This document shows positions 1 to 9,361 of a stretch of DNA of 64,000 bases, piece by piece. The stretch's first letter is position 1. The number at the start of each line of letters is the position of its first letter. Made by a program: the position numbers and the translations under genes. The notes under the pieces are model-generated. The model did not search any database. It was not told the DNA's origin and saw only the letters and a program-made list of their open reading frames with translations. Origin of the DNA: Armatimonadota bacterium (GTDB taxonomy: Bacteria > Armatimonadota > Fimbriimonadia > Fimbriimonadales > Fimbriimonadaceae); contig JANYCU010000055.1 in assembly GCA_025360125.1 (NCBI GenBank), positions 55,752 through 119,751 on the forward strand, read 5' to 3'.

Positions 1-1
1 C

Positions 2-184
2 TGCTCTACTTTCAGAACTTCAATTCTTCCGTATGTAACCGCACACCCAAATGCAATTTTTCTCGTCCTCTCACCAGATCTAACCGACATCGCTCCGCTA
101 ATTGAAAACAAACGGTGTTACGTCGTTCAGTATCCACCAAAGTCTAAGTATTCCGAAATAATACCAGGGATCTACAACCGATGA
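2..184 (+). CDS. C-terminal end of an unidentified protein (5' end outside window)
   Basis: The frame starting at base 2 is open from the window edge to a TGA at 182-184, giving about 60 residues that end in ...SEIIPGIYNR. The stop overlaps the ATG of the next gene as ATGA, the classic sign of translational coupling. The residues look protein-like (FLVLSPDLTDIAPLIENK), but no family is recognisable from this tail. It is too short to appear in the ORF track. The coupling suggests it belongs to the same operon as the prepilin-like gene that follows. Confidence 0.6.
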   Translation, partial: CSTFRTSILPYVTAHPNAIFLVLSPDLTDIAPLIENKRCYVVQYPPKSKYSEIIPGIYNR

Positions 185-744
185 AAAAGCAAGCATTCTC
201 ACTTCTTGAACTTCTAAGTATCGTGATTATAATGTCCGTGCTTTTAGCGATCTGCCTACCTATAATAGCCAACGGTCAGCTTCAATTGAAAGCGAATTCC
301 GCGAAAGATAATCTGAGAGGTTTTTGGCGAGGAATTAAGCTATATCAAGCTGACAATGAAGAAAAAATAGAGTTCGGACTAGCAAAAGATATGGGACTCC
401 CAGCAGAAGCTAGCAATTTTTCAGCATTTGTCGATAACTACACTGGAGATCATCACAATACTTGGGAAACCAAGAAGAAATTTCTTCCCTGCGGAGTAAG
501 AGTCGGAGAAGACGATGCCCAGGGGCTGGGATATATGCCTGAAGTAAGAAGTGACTGGCTAAACGAAGTACTAGTACGTCGAAATAATACAGTGCTTATG
601 TACGATAAGAACTGCAATACGCTGGGAACCAGGGTAATGTGCCAGCTTTGCGAAAAAAGATCTATCGGCGTAACACTGGGTGGCATTATTCGAGATAACA
701 TAAGTTCTGATTGGGCTGTTTATGACCAATCGTTTTATGAATAA
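181..744 (+). CDS. Prepilin-type N-terminal cleavage/methylation protein
   Basis: A 187-residue protein that starts with a class III (prepilin) leader. It has a short basic stretch MKKQ, then AFSLLELL with Phe where cleavage and N-methylation normally occur and Glu five residues after it, then a hydrophobic helix to about residue 30. Such proteins are pulled through the membrane and assembled by a type II secretion or type IV pilus machine. The body (residues 35-187) is polar, with Cys pairs near the end (MCQLCEK), and resembles no pilin I can name. It overlaps the preceding gene by ATGA and lies 20 nt before a Cys-rich exported protein. No other secretion-system gene is in the window, so the partner machine must be elsewhere. 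Confidence 0.75.
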   Translation: MKKQAFSLLELLSIVIIMSVLLAICLPIIANGQLQLKANSAKDNLRGFWRGIKLYQADNEEKIEFGLAKDMGLPAEASNFSAFVDNYTGDHHNTWETKKKFLPCGVRVGEDDAQGLGYMPEVRSDWLNEVLVRRNNTVLMYDKNCNTLGTRVMCQLCEKRSIGVTLGGIIRDNISSDWAVYDQSFYE

Positions 745-764
745 CCGGCCGTATGGAATAAACA

Positions 765-1115
765 ATGAAACTAAATAAATATTCGAGCATCGCACTTTCT
801 TCTATAATGGTTTTAACTTCTGCGACTGCTTTCAGCAGAACACAAGTGGACCTTATTAAACAAATGTGCGAATTTTGTATTCAGATTGCCAAGCCAAATC
901 CAGTCTGTATAAAGTCTGTTGAGGATCCTGATATCATTACTTTTTGTGGATCCGAGACTTGGGATAGATCTGGGGTCCCTGAGTGCAAAAGATTCATTAA
1001 AGTTGCCCGGCATTGCGCAAATGGTTCAATCCAAGCATGGACCGAAGAGAGTTGGGCTGGGGCTGGAACTACTTGCAAGCCAGGTTCAGACATAGGCTCC
1101 CATGATTGTGAATAA
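765..1115 (+). CDS. Small Cys-rich exported protein
   Basis: A 116-residue protein with a Sec-type signal (MKLNKYSSIALSSIMVLTSATAFS, cleavage likely near residue 24). The mature part has eight cysteines, including a CxxC (MCEFC). An even cysteine number in an exported protein suggests disulfides. I do not recognise a family. It sits between the prepilin-like gene and an anchored protein, the last of which it overlaps by 14 nt, so the genes are probably one transcript. A similar arrangement (Cys-rich exported, membrane, prepilin-like) occurs at 23382-25012. Confidence 0.65.
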   Translation: MKLNKYSSIALSSIMVLTSATAFSRTQVDLIKQMCEFCIQIAKPNPVCIKSVEDPDIITFCGSETWDRSGVPECKRFIKVARHCANGSIQAWTEESWAGAGTTCKPGSDIGSHDCE

Positions 1116-1770
1116 TAGCTTTACTTCAATCCGACAGTTTCTCCTAGTCAGTGGAGCACTGTTTGCCGCATCCGGTTACGGCCTGTCGATTCTCAATCAA
1201 GACACATTGCCAAAAGCCGCGAAAAGGTTTGGAGCTGCGGTTTTAGCATCAGATACCGCTACCCTCTGGACTTTCGTTTCCAACGATGAACGCGCATTTT
1301 ATGGCCTGGATGAAAAGAAGTTTGACACCTATTGGATGACGATCATCAAGCCAAATCTAGGTGACTTTCATACTTTTGATCTTTATGCTTCAAGTTCCAA
1401 TGGGCTAGACGTCAGAGCAAAGAGAGATAGGGCAAAAGATACTTCTCCCTGCTTCACACTAAAGGTGTCTGGCCAAAAAGGAAAATATTACGTTCCCTAC
1501 CTGATCGCTTGCTCAAGCATTTGCGTCGCTGGCCTAGACCTTGAGACAACGAAGGCTCCAATTCATACTCGGTTTGATCGGTATGTTCAGTGGATTGACT
1601 CCAACAAATCCCGCCTCAAAGTATCTGGGATTTCTATGATTCGTAGAGGACCCAAGTTCCAGGGTGAGTCCATCAGTCACATGAAAGCCCAGTTTCAAAA
1701 GAACGCGGCAAACGATGAAGCTCGAATCCTCATTCCCGCTATCCTGGGAACCGAAGGCAATAAGCCTTGA
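1102..1770 (+). CDS. Hypothetical exported or membrane-anchored protein
   Basis: A 222-residue protein with a hydrophobic segment at about residues 11-29 (FLLVSGALFAASGYGLSIL), either a signal peptide or an anchor, followed by a soluble domain. Early in the domain is a helix-rich stretch (AAKRFGAAVLASDTATLWTFVSNDE) of the kind seen in small NTF2-like or lipoprotein folds, but I cannot assign a family. The start overlaps the end of the Cys-rich gene by 14 nt, so translation is probably coupled. About 70 nt separate it from the ABC transporter operon, whose content is unrelated. Confidence 0.6.
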   Translation: MIVNNSFTSIRQFLLVSGALFAASGYGLSILNQDTLPKAAKRFGAAVLASDTATLWTFVSNDERAFYGLDEKKFDTYWMTIIKPNLGDFHTFDLYASSSNGLDVRAKRDRAKDTSPCFTLKVSGQKGKYYVPYLIACSSICVAGLDLETTKAPIHTRFDRYVQWIDSNKSRLKVSGISMIRRGPKFQGESISHMKAQFQKNAANDEARILIPAILGTEGNKP

Positions 1771-1838
1771 AGCCAAAATCGACTCAAATCATCGTTTTCG
1801 TCTTGAACTTAGGTTCGATTCAACGGTAAGGTATCCCA

Positions 1839-3308
1839 GTGCTGAAAACTGTTGAGCTGACAAAAGAATACGAAGCCACAATTGCACTGAGCCCGTTTAA
1901 TTTGAACGTCGAGCCCGGCGAGGTTATTGGCGTTATTGGCGAAAATGGAGCGGGAAAAAGCACGCTAATGAAAGTGCTGTCTGGAATCGTGCAGCCAACC
2001 AGTGGTCATATCGAGTGGAACAACGCAATTGTCCACTTTCGAAATACTTCAGATTCGTCTCGCGCGGGAATCCAAATCGTTCATCAAGAGTTGAACATCA
2101 TCCCCACACTTTCCGTCGAAGACAACTTATTTCTCGGTCAAGAAATCGGGACTGGGGTCATTAACCGTGCCGAAACTAGGCGACGCGCCAATGAACTCTT
2201 ACAAAAAGTCGGAGCTAAGTTTCTATCAACCGATTTGTGCGACAACCTGTCTATTGCTGAGCAGCAACTCGTTGAAATCGCCAAGGCACTCTCTAAAGAG
2301 GCAAAGCTCATCATCTTCGACGAGCCAACTGCGGTGCTGAGTGAACCCGAATCGGAAAAGCTTTTCGAAATCATTCAGTCCCTCAAGATGCAAGGCGTCG
2401 CCGTACTTTACGTTTCCCACCGATTGCCCGAAATCTTGCGGATTTGCACCCGAATCGTTGTCTTGCGAGACGGTGTTAAAGTCGCCGACCAACCACCAGG
2501 TGGCCTAGCCGAATCAGATCTTGCAAACCTAATGGTGGGAAGAACCCTTGCTGATATTTTCCCCGCACGCCAAAGGGCACAAGATCTTATTGCCCTTGAA
2601 GTTCAAAACCTTTCGGTTCCTGGCTTTGCCAAAGACATATCTTTCACTGTCCGAGCCGGAGAAATCCTCGGACTCGCAGGCTTAATCGGTTCTGGGCGCA
2701 CCGAAACATGCGAAGCAATATTTGGGGTCAGAGATGGTAAAGGAACCGTCCGGGTTGAAGGAGTCACCCTAAAACAATTAACCTTAGCCAACGCTCTCAA
2801 GGCTGGAATTGCATATGTCAGCGAAGACCGCAAAGGCAAGGGCTTAGTAACTTCGATGTCCATTGACGAAAACATATGCCTAGCTTCACTAAGAACCCTC
2901 AACACTGCCTCCAAGCGACGTTCAACGGCAACTCACTGGATCAATGAATTGAAAATAAAAGTATCCGATTCCTCTCTGCCAATGACTTCGCTGTCCGGCG
3001 GAAATCAACAAAAGTGTTCGGTGGCAAAGTGGCTAGAAACGAAGCCAAGAGTGATCATCCTTGACGAGCCGACCAGAGGAATCGATGTCGGCTCAAAGGC
3101 GGAAATGTATCGACTTATCGCGTCGCTGGCATCAGCTGGTCTGGCCGTAATCGTCATTTCTAGTGAAATGCCCGAGCACGTGGGCCTTGCCCACCGAGTG
3201 GCAGTTTTTCGAGAAGGCCGGATAGTTGGAGAGTTAGTTGGCAGTGAGATATCGGAGTCAGGAATTATGTCGTTAGCAGCTGGAGTCAATAACGAGGTGG
3301 CAGCATGA
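1839..3308 (+). CDS. Sugar-type ABC transporter, duplicated ATP-binding subunit
   Basis: A 489-residue ATPase of the RbsA/MglA type with two fused nucleotide-binding domains that power import through the permease encoded next. Domain 1 has Walker A GENGAGKST, signature LSIAEQQLVE and Walker B LIIFDEPT. Domain 2 has a degenerate Walker A (GLIGSGRTE), the signature LSGGNQQK and Walker B VIILDEPT. A degenerate second Walker A is normal for this family. The start is GTG at 1839. The stop overlaps the permease start by 4 nt (ATGA). The substrate cannot be named, because no catabolic genes or dedicated repressor flank the operon. Confidence 0.92.
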   Translation: MLKTVELTKEYEATIALSPFNLNVEPGEVIGVIGENGAGKSTLMKVLSGIVQPTSGHIEWNNAIVHFRNTSDSSRAGIQIVHQELNIIPTLSVEDNLFLGQEIGTGVINRAETRRRANELLQKVGAKFLSTDLCDNLSIAEQQLVEIAKALSKEAKLIIFDEPTAVLSEPESEKLFEIIQSLKMQGVAVLYVSHRLPEILRICTRIVVLRDGVKVADQPPGGLAESDLANLMVGRTLADIFPARQRAQDLIALEVQNLSVPGFAKDISFTVRAGEILGLAGLIGSGRTETCEAIFGVRDGKGTVRVEGVTLKQLTLANALKAGIAYVSEDRKGKGLVTSMSIDENICLASLRTLNTASKRRSTATHWINELKIKVSDSSLPMTSLSGGNQQKCSVAKWLETKPRVIILDEPTRGIDVGSKAEMYRLIASLASAGLAVIVISSEMPEHVGLAHRVAVFREGRIVGELVGSEISESGIMSLAAGVNNEVAA

Positions 3309-4366
3309 ATTCTGAAGCTCGAATGTTCATTGTTATCGTCCTCATTCTTGCCTCGATACTCCTTGGCGTCTATAATTTGAATGATCGATACAAGCGATTT
3401 ATTTCCAAATATATACAGCCCTATGCCGCTTTAATTGCACTGATTATCTTGTTCCTCTTTGACGTTTTTTGGCTAAAGGGACCATTTTATGATGCCGAAA
3501 ACCTTCGCAACATCATGACCCAAAATGCCTCCAAAGGAATGGTTGCAGTCGGCATGACCCTCGTCATCATTGGTGGCGGAATCGATCTTTCGGTAGGAAG
3601 CATGGTCGGCCTTCTCGGGGTGCTTTGTCTGCTCACCCTCAACAAAACCGGCAGCATTCCTGGTGCGGTTGCGGTCGCCATTTTGGGAGGGGGCGTTCTG
3701 GGACTCTTCAACGGTCTGCTCATTTCACTCGGCCGTATCGCACCATTTGTTGCCACTCTTGCTGGGCTCGGTGCCTTCCGGTCGCTCGCACTAGCAATCA
3801 CGAACGCGGGCCAGGTAACGACCGAAAACAAAATGTTTGAAAGCATTGCCGGAAAAGGCATTCCGGTTCCAGGTCTTCATTCTGGTTCTGGACAGCCACT
3901 CATGCTTAACTGGCCGATATTGATCTTTGTCTTAGTAAGCATCATGGGCACCCTCATCCTCAATCGATCCGTATTTGGTCGGCGTTTGATAGCAACCGGT
4001 TCGAACGAACAAGCGGCCGAGTATTCGGGAATCAAGACGAGCCAGGTGAAGCTGCTGAGCTACGTTATCCTCGGCTTAATTACTGGCCTTGCGTCGCTCT
4101 GCATTGCGTCTCAGTACAACTCTGCATCCCCATCTCAGCAAGGTCTCTATCTCGAGCTCGATGCGATTGCCGCGGTAGTTATCGGTGGAACTAGCCTAGC
4201 GGGTGGGCGCGGTCAAATCGGAACCACCGTGATTGGAGTGCTTATTTTGGGAATTGTTGACAATATGTTGGCGATCAAGGGGATAGACTCCAATTGGCAG
4301 GGATGCGTAAAAGGTGTTATCATCCTACTGGCGGTTCTGTTGCAACGCAACAGCTCACGAAAGTAA
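3305..4366 (+). CDS. Sugar-type ABC transporter permease (RbsC-like)
   Basis: A 353-residue inner-membrane permease of the BPD_transp_2 (RbsC/XylH) family with about ten hydrophobic segments. Family landmarks include GGGIDLSVGSMVGL and the loop AAVVIGGTSLAGGRG. The ATG at 3305 follows a good ribosome site (GAGGTGG). It has one extra N-terminal hydrophobic segment (residues 7-24) compared with minimal family members. It forms the pore with the ATPase upstream and takes substrate from the lipoprotein binder downstream. Confidence 0.92.
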   Translation: MNSEARMFIVIVLILASILLGVYNLNDRYKRFISKYIQPYAALIALIILFLFDVFWLKGPFYDAENLRNIMTQNASKGMVAVGMTLVIIGGGIDLSVGSMVGLLGVLCLLTLNKTGSIPGAVAVAILGGGVLGLFNGLLISLGRIAPFVATLAGLGAFRSLALAITNAGQVTTENKMFESIAGKGIPVPGLHSGSGQPLMLNWPILIFVLVSIMGTLILNRSVFGRRLIATGSNEQAAEYSGIKTSQVKLLSYVILGLITGLASLCIASQYNSASPSQQGLYLELDAIAAVVIGGTSLAGGRGQIGTTVIGVLILGIVDNMLAIKGIDSNWQGCVKGVIILLAVLLQRNSSRK

Positions 4367-4382
4367 TCCAAGAGCAAATTCA

Positions 4383-5405
4383 ATGAAGACAAACTCCATT
4401 CTAAAAATCGGACTCGTTTCCCTAGCGGCAATCATAATTGTCGGTTGCGGAGACTCAGGAAGTGCAAATTCTGCAGGCACATCAAACACGCCCACTAAGA
4501 CCAGCTCAGATCCAGTTGCAAAGAAATTCAAGATTGGAATTTCAATCCCTGCAGCTGACCACAGTTGGACGGGAGGCGTCAAATATTGGGCCGATGATGA
4601 GGCCGCAAAGCACCCTGAGGTCGAGTTCGACATCCAAACCGCCGATACCGCTGCGAAGCAGATCACCCAACTAGAAGCAATGGCAAGCAATAAGGTAGAT
4701 GCTGTCGTCGTCTTGGCAATGGAAAGTGTTACCTTAACTCCAGTCGCAAAGAGATTGAAAGAGCAAGGAATCTTTATTGTCAATGTTGACCGAGGTTTTA
4801 CCGACGCAACGATTGCCGACATATTTGTAGCGGGTAACAACACACAATTCGGCCAAATGTCCGCGGACTTTATGGCGAAGAAGTTGAACGGCAAAGGCAA
4901 CATTCTCGTCCTGGAAGGAGTCACTTGTACGGTCAACACCGACCGAGTCAAAGCATTCAAAGCTGTCGTTGACAAAAACCCCGGGATGAAGATTCTTGCA
5001 AGCCAAGCCGCAGATTGGAACCAGCAGAAGGCTCAAGACAAAATGACCATCATGTTGACAACTTACAAACAAGTTGACGCAATTTGGGCCGGAGATGACG
5101 ACATGGCGCTTGGCGTTGAAAAGGCTCTGAAAGCTGCCGGAAGAGACAAAGGAATTTGGATTCTCGGTGGTGCAGGTATGAAGGATATCGTTAAACGAGT
5201 GATGGATAACGATCCGTTCTTTCCTGCCGACGTAACCTACCCACCCGGAATGATTGCTCAAGGAATTCAGGAAGCAGTCGCAGCATTGACCTCAACGAAA
5301 AAGGAAGATCTCAAGACCTTCAAGCATAAGGATGTTATCATCCCGATTAAGTTGATCGAGCCTGCAAATGCCAAGGATTTCTACTTCAAAGATTCAGCCT
5401 ACTAA
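4383..5405 (+). CDS. Sugar-type ABC transporter substrate-binding lipoprotein
   Basis: I place the start at ATG 4383 (MKTNSILKIG), not the track's 4314, because a signal peptide begins here and the earlier start lies inside the permease gene. It is a 340-residue protein. The signal ends in a lipobox (IIIVGC), then a Ser/Thr linker, then a periplasmic binding protein type 1 fold (KIGISIPAADHSWTGG...). Such proteins deliver pentoses, hexoses or related small molecules to RbsA/RbsC-type transporters. Being lipid-anchored rather than periplasmic is less usual for a diderm. A hairpin terminator follows 20 nt after the stop, which closes the operon. Confidence 0.9.
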   Translation: MKTNSILKIGLVSLAAIIIVGCGDSGSANSAGTSNTPTKTSSDPVAKKFKIGISIPAADHSWTGGVKYWADDEAAKHPEVEFDIQTADTAAKQITQLEAMASNKVDAVVVLAMESVTLTPVAKRLKEQGIFIVNVDRGFTDATIADIFVAGNNTQFGQMSADFMAKKLNGKGNILVLEGVTCTVNTDRVKAFKAVVDKNPGMKILASQAADWNQQKAQDKMTIMLTTYKQVDAIWAGDDDMALGVEKALKAAGRDKGIWILGGAGMKDIVKRVMDNDPFFPADVTYPPGMIAQGIQEAVAALTSTKKEDLKTFKHKDVIIPIKLIEPANAKDFYFKDSAY

Positions 5406-5422
5406 GGTTATTTAAACCCACC

Positions 5423-5461
5423 TGAATGCCGATTGACGAAAAGTCAATCGGCATTCATTTT
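5423..5461. terminator. Bidirectional intrinsic terminator
   Basis: A perfect 15-bp stem (TGAATGCCGATTGAC and its complement, 5423-5437 and 5443-5457) with a GAAAA loop, followed by ATTTTTG. It ends the ABC operon on the plus strand. The stop codon and last four codons (MNAD*) of the minus-strand regulator lie inside the right arm and loop side, so the same hairpin serves both convergent genes. Confidence 0.9.
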
Positions 5462-6676
5462 TGCTGAATGGGAGTTCTTGCCGATGACCGAGGCAAGTAA
5501 TTTAGGGAGCGGCACCAAGTGATCGATTATCTTTCGATCAAACTGATTTTCCAACTGGCTTGAAAACTGGACGAAATATCGCTTATCTGGCTCAGTTGTC
5601 GAAAAGGCCAACGAAACTCCAGATTGAATATTTGCTTCTAAAAATATGGAGCGCTCCGTAGTCGCCGACTTTGGCAAATTCGACACCGTGTCAAAGGTCC
5701 ATGACTCTCGCTCAGTCGCCTGTTTCAGAAACCATCCCACGAAGGACAGGGGTATAGAACCTTCAACTGCATACCGCTCTTCAAATTCATTCCGTATCCA
5801 TGCATGAATGATAGTAAAAATGCCCCGTTTGTGGTCAATCTCAGCAATCATGGCCTGATCTGCCCCAATGAGTTTGCCGACTGCCCCTAACGTCATAGAA
5901 ATCTCGTGACCTTTGTTATTGGATTCCGAATTATAATGCGCCAAAATTCGGTCGACAAAGGCTTCAGACAACTTCCCAATATTTTGTAACACCAAATTCT
6001 CGGATGAGAGCGATGTGATGTCCTTATAAACGATAAAGTGGCCGATGGTTGAACCCCGAACCATCACGTTGCTTAGCGTGCGTTCAAATGTTCTGCCATC
6101 GGTCATCGCTATTCGGTCAACAGTTTTTTCCGATGGCGATGTGGCCAGGCTCCGAATCTTCTTCTCCGAAGTCATGTCAAAACTCAAAGCACGATTTTCG
6201 CAATTGTTTATAAATTGGCTAATGTCATGTCCGATCAGTTCTTTAGGTTTCAATGTGCAGCCTGCCATTCGACAAAGTTGCTCATTGACGTAACTAACCG
6301 ATAATCCGCCATTGGTGAACAGCACCCCTACGTCCAGCAGATTCATGAGCGAATTGAGTTGGGCCGCTGCCAATTGCTGCTGCTGACCAACGGCGTCCCT
6401 CTCCTTTAATTTTTGCTCTAGAGCCGTAACCTGACCTTCAAGCCGATCCAGATCCTCCTCGTAGTACTCGCGAAGAAATTCTGCGACCACCTCAGTTCGG
6501 CTCGAAGATTCAAAGCGGAATAAAATCCGCTTCCAATATGTGGCGACTGTGTCGGTCGTAATATCCAATAATTGGGCAATTGTTTTGTCCGTATTGCCCT
6601 CCATAGCCAACCAAATGACTTGCGATTCTCGAGCTAAGTTCGCAAACTCAAAATCAGTGCCTGGGTAAAAATCCAT
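5444..6676 (-). CDS. HTH-PAS sensor/regulator with N-terminal LuxR-like helix-turn-helix
   Basis: A 410-residue soluble protein. Residues about 10-60 look like a LuxR-type HTH (ESQVIWLAMEGNTDKTIAQLLDITTDTVATYWKRI). Residues 70-100 form a Glu/Gln-rich coiled coil. Residues about 105-215 are a PAS domain (GVLFTNGGLSVSYVNEQLCRMAGC...). The rest (230-400) resembles a GAF-like sensor. In ordinary LuxR proteins the HTH is C-terminal, so this order is reversed. It has no kinase or receiver domain and no membrane segment, so it probably senses a cytoplasmic ligand. It converges with the ABC operon and shares its terminator. Confidence 0.7.
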   Translation of the reverse strand: MDFYPGTDFEFANLARESQVIWLAMEGNTDKTIAQLLDITTDTVATYWKRILFRFESSSRTEVVAEFLREYYEEDLDRLEGQVTALEQKLKERDAVGQQQQLAAAQLNSLMNLLDVGVLFTNGGLSVSYVNEQLCRMAGCTLKPKELIGHDISQFINNCENRALSFDMTSEKKIRSLATSPSEKTVDRIAMTDGRTFERTLSNVMVRGSTIGHFIVYKDITSLSSENLVLQNIGKLSEAFVDRILAHYNSESNNKGHEISMTLGAVGKLIGADQAMIAEIDHKRGIFTIIHAWIRNEFEERYAVEGSIPLSFVGWFLKQATERESWTFDTVSNLPKSATTERSIFLEANIQSGVSLAFSTTEPDKRYFVQFSSQLENQFDRKIIDHLVPLPKLLASVIGKNSHSAKMNAD

Positions 6677-6782
6677 AGGTTAGAATCGACTCAGTAATTA
6701 AACGCATGAAAACGCAAAAAAGTATCCCTCACGCTATCAGTCCACTATAAATTTACCTTGCAATCGAACAAATCGATCAACT

Positions 6783-8018
6783 TCAGTGTCGATTGGCCTG
6801 ACCGTGTAAAATTTCGACCGCTTTGGCAATGACAGGATCAGGTTCATTGTCCTTCTTCACTGCCGTCACTTCCACATCTGGCGTGATCGGGTGACCTTCT
6901 AACCGAGTGCCTTTGATCGTAATGTAGTCCGAAACCGGATACTGGATGCTAAATCCTTCTGTTAGCTTACGAAATACCGAACTGAGCACGGCCCCAGCCG
7001 ACTTTGTGCCAACCATCTTCGCATCCGCCTTCTCCTTGAGGGCTGCAGCGCAAATTTCGCTCGCACTTGCCGATCCTCGATTGAGCAAGACCGCCATCTT
7101 TCCTTTAAATGGCTCAGTCTTCAGTTTTCTCGTTTTCGCCTTACCTGGTGCCCATTCGGCCATCGCTTCAGGCGTTTGAGCGCCCGATGGATTTGCTTTC
7201 GTATAATTCTCCGCAACTCGTCGCGAAACAAACACTCCGTAAGGCGTCTCTTCAGGAAGCAAAAGCGACAGCAGATGGTTCAAATTATTGACCGCTCCAC
7301 CACCATTCGATCGCAAGTCTAAGATGAGATACTTGGCCTTTTTCGACGCCTCGGCAATCAGATTTTCAAGATTCTCGCGGTCATAACCTGCTGCGAAAGT
7401 ATAAATGCGCAATACCGCAGTATCGTCACCCTGCCAAGTCAATGTCTCTTTTCGAACGGTTGAATATTCCTGAATTTCAAAGTCAATTTGTTTGGCGCTA
7501 CCATCAGCCTTTTCTATTTCAAGGTGGAACTTAGCACCTTTCTCGCCATCCAACACTTCAAGCTTTGTCGGCTTTTCACCGTTTACTTTGACAATCAAGT
7601 CCTTTTCTTCTAGCCCAGCAACTTGAGCAGGACTCTTTTCGGAAACTCGCCGAACGCGAATCCCCTTGTCCTCAATCGTTCCCGCAATACCAGTGTCCGC
7701 AACTGCAGTCCTTCCTCTACGGGCAGTTGCCCGAGGGCCTTGCAGCCGACAATGGCTAATGCCAAAGTCCCTCAGTACCTTGTTAACTGTATTGGTGAAC
7801 GCGGTCACATCTTTGTCTTTATCAAGGTCTTCCTTTTTCTTCTCGAGGTAATCATTCCACTTCTTGAAGTCAACTCCCGGAACAAATGCACTGGTCGTTA
7901 AGGCATCCTCAAGGGATTTCAAAACATTTTGCTTTTGCTCAGGCGTGATATCTTGAGCAAAGGTAATGGCAGACAAGGCCGCCGCCATGATAAGCAGAAC
8001 CAATCGTCGTAAGGTCAT
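6783..8018 (-). CDS. S41-family (C-terminal processing) exported protease
   Basis: A 411-residue exported protease with a signal peptide (MTLRRLVLLIMAAALSAITFAQ). It has a PDZ domain near residues 115-180 (VSEKSPAQVAGLEEKDLIVKVNG) and an S41 catalytic domain. The likely catalytic Ser lies in LNRGSASASEI and the Lys in VGTKSAG. The family uses a Ser/Lys dyad to trim proteins in the envelope. The gene is monocistronic by spacing, and the target is unknown. Confidence 0.88.
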   Translation of the reverse strand: MTLRRLVLLIMAAALSAITFAQDITPEQKQNVLKSLEDALTTSAFVPGVDFKKWNDYLEKKKEDLDKDKDVTAFTNTVNKVLRDFGISHCRLQGPRATARRGRTAVADTGIAGTIEDKGIRVRRVSEKSPAQVAGLEEKDLIVKVNGEKPTKLEVLDGEKGAKFHLEIEKADGSAKQIDFEIQEYSTVRKETLTWQGDDTAVLRIYTFAAGYDRENLENLIAEASKKAKYLILDLRSNGGGAVNNLNHLLSLLLPEETPYGVFVSRRVAENYTKANPSGAQTPEAMAEWAPGKAKTRKLKTEPFKGKMAVLLNRGSASASEICAAALKEKADAKMVGTKSAGAVLSSVFRKLTEGFSIQYPVSDYITIKGTRLEGHPITPDVEVTAVKKDNEPDPVIAKAVEILHGQANRH

Positions 8019-8119
8019 ATGCTTACTTTAACGAATTTTGAGAAAAAATGTGCAATTTGATGCCTTCATTTTTCTCCATACGACCGAACCAGCTGGTCGC
8101 ATCGAAATTAGAATGAACC

Positions 8120-8776
8120 TCAGCTGATCTCGGTGCCCTTTGCAATTTCAATTTTACGATGCAAAAATTCCTGAAACCGAATCGAATCCGAATGGCGCCC
8201 GACTGCTAACAAATTAAGCAGTTTTGCTTGCTTCGATCCTAATGCCAACCGAAGCTGTTGCAATTCTTCGTACTGTATTGAGTTCCGATCCAACGAAACA
8301 CCTGCATACCGAATCACCAGATCCAACTCCTGAAATTGCTGATGAAACGATTTCGGTGTCGAATCAAGGGCCGGACGATCCACAATGCAGTCGGCGATCG
8401 CCTGCTCAATGTCAGGCAAAATCGTGGCATCCAGTTTGTCCCAATTCTCATCGCTACGCGAAACTCGCAAACCTATCTCATGAGCGTGGCTGACAAATTC
8501 GGTAGTAGATTTCCGCACTGAATCAAACCAGATCTGCCGAGTACGAGGCAACCGAGAAATAGCCCGGTCATTCAAATTCTGAAGAGCAATTCCATATTTT
8601 TCCTCAGCGTTCCGAACCTGAGCTGGCTCTTGACCAAACTTCTTACCGTAAATATCTGTCCAACGCTCGCGCCCCATCGCGACAATTTGTTCTGGACTCT
8701 TTCCCAGAAAATTCGCCCGATTCCACTGAATGGCGAAGTACCCAACGACTAAAGGAACGATAGTCATAGCTATCAA
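8120..8776 (-). CDS. Hypothetical membrane-anchored protein
   Basis: A 218-residue protein with a single N-terminal hydrophobic segment (MIAMTIVPLVVGYFAIQW) and a long, charged, mainly helical remainder. I recognise no family. It lies 39 nt from the phosphatase gene on the same strand, downstream of it, so the two may be co-transcribed. Confidence 0.55.
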   Translation of the reverse strand: MIAMTIVPLVVGYFAIQWNRANFLGKSPEQIVAMGRERWTDIYGKKFGQEPAQVRNAEEKYGIALQNLNDRAISRLPRTRQIWFDSVRKSTTEFVSHAHEIGLRVSRSDENWDKLDATILPDIEQAIADCIVDRPALDSTPKSFHQQFQELDLVIRYAGVSLDRNSIQYEELQQLRLALGSKQAKLLNLLAVGRHSDSIRFQEFLHRKIEIAKGTEIS

Positions 8777-8815
8777 TTAACAACGCCAAATGCGGCCGTC
8801 CCGTTCGATATTTTC

Positions 8816-9280
8816 CTACTTTGTCAGTTTTACTAACAATCCATCCGTCGTCGAATCAAGCATTTTGAACACTTCCTCAAAGCCACCAAAGTCGCCGTAA
8901 TAGGGATCGGGCACTTCGATTCGACCGCCATCGCCTCCCCAACTGGACATCAAGGACACCCTATGAGGAACAGATCCATTCCAATCACAAAGGTCACGCT
9001 CGTTGGCCAAATCCATGGCGATAATATGGTCAAATTCAGCGAAGTCGGAAGAAGTAACTTGTCGAGCGCGGCTAAATTCGTGCACTCCGTTCTGAGCCAA
9101 AACCCGAATCGTTCTAGGATCCGGATTGTCACCAACGTGCCAATCTCCCGTTCCCGCAGATTCAATCACAAACGACTCAGCCAAGCCAGCCCTATCAACC
9201 TTGTGACGAAAAATCGATTCCGCCATCGGACTGCGGCAAATATTCCCAAGACACACAAATAAGACGGAAGTTTTAGACAT
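8816..9280 (-). CDS. Low-molecular-weight protein-tyrosine phosphatase
   Basis: A 154-residue cytoplasmic phosphatase when started at MSKTSVLFVCLG. The track start six codons earlier is not needed. The P-loop CLGNICRSP carries the nucleophilic Cys and phosphate-binding Arg. The general-acid Asp is in the PDPYYGD motif near the C-terminus. Family members remove phosphate from tyrosines or act on small phosphomonoesters. Its start codon abuts the plus-strand ORF at 9281, so the promoter overlaps that of the SDR genes. Confidence 0.9.
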   Translation of the reverse strand: MSKTSVLFVCLGNICRSPMAESIFRHKVDRAGLAESFVIESAGTGDWHVGDNPDPRTIRVLAQNGVHEFSRARQVTSSDFAEFDHIIAMDLANERDLCDWNGSVPHRVSLMSSWGGDGGRIEVPDPYYGDFGGFEEVFKMLDSTTDGLLVKLTK

Positions 9281-9361
9281 ATGGAAAAAGTCCAGCAAGC
9301 ATGTTTACCCCAACCTCACACACTTAATCGTTTCGGTCCAGACATGCGTAGAACCAATTGC

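Noticed and set aside
4355-4975. 206-codon ORF antisense to the ABC binding protein
   Set aside because: Low-complexity Ser/Ala/Pro composition opposite a clear gene; no start context.
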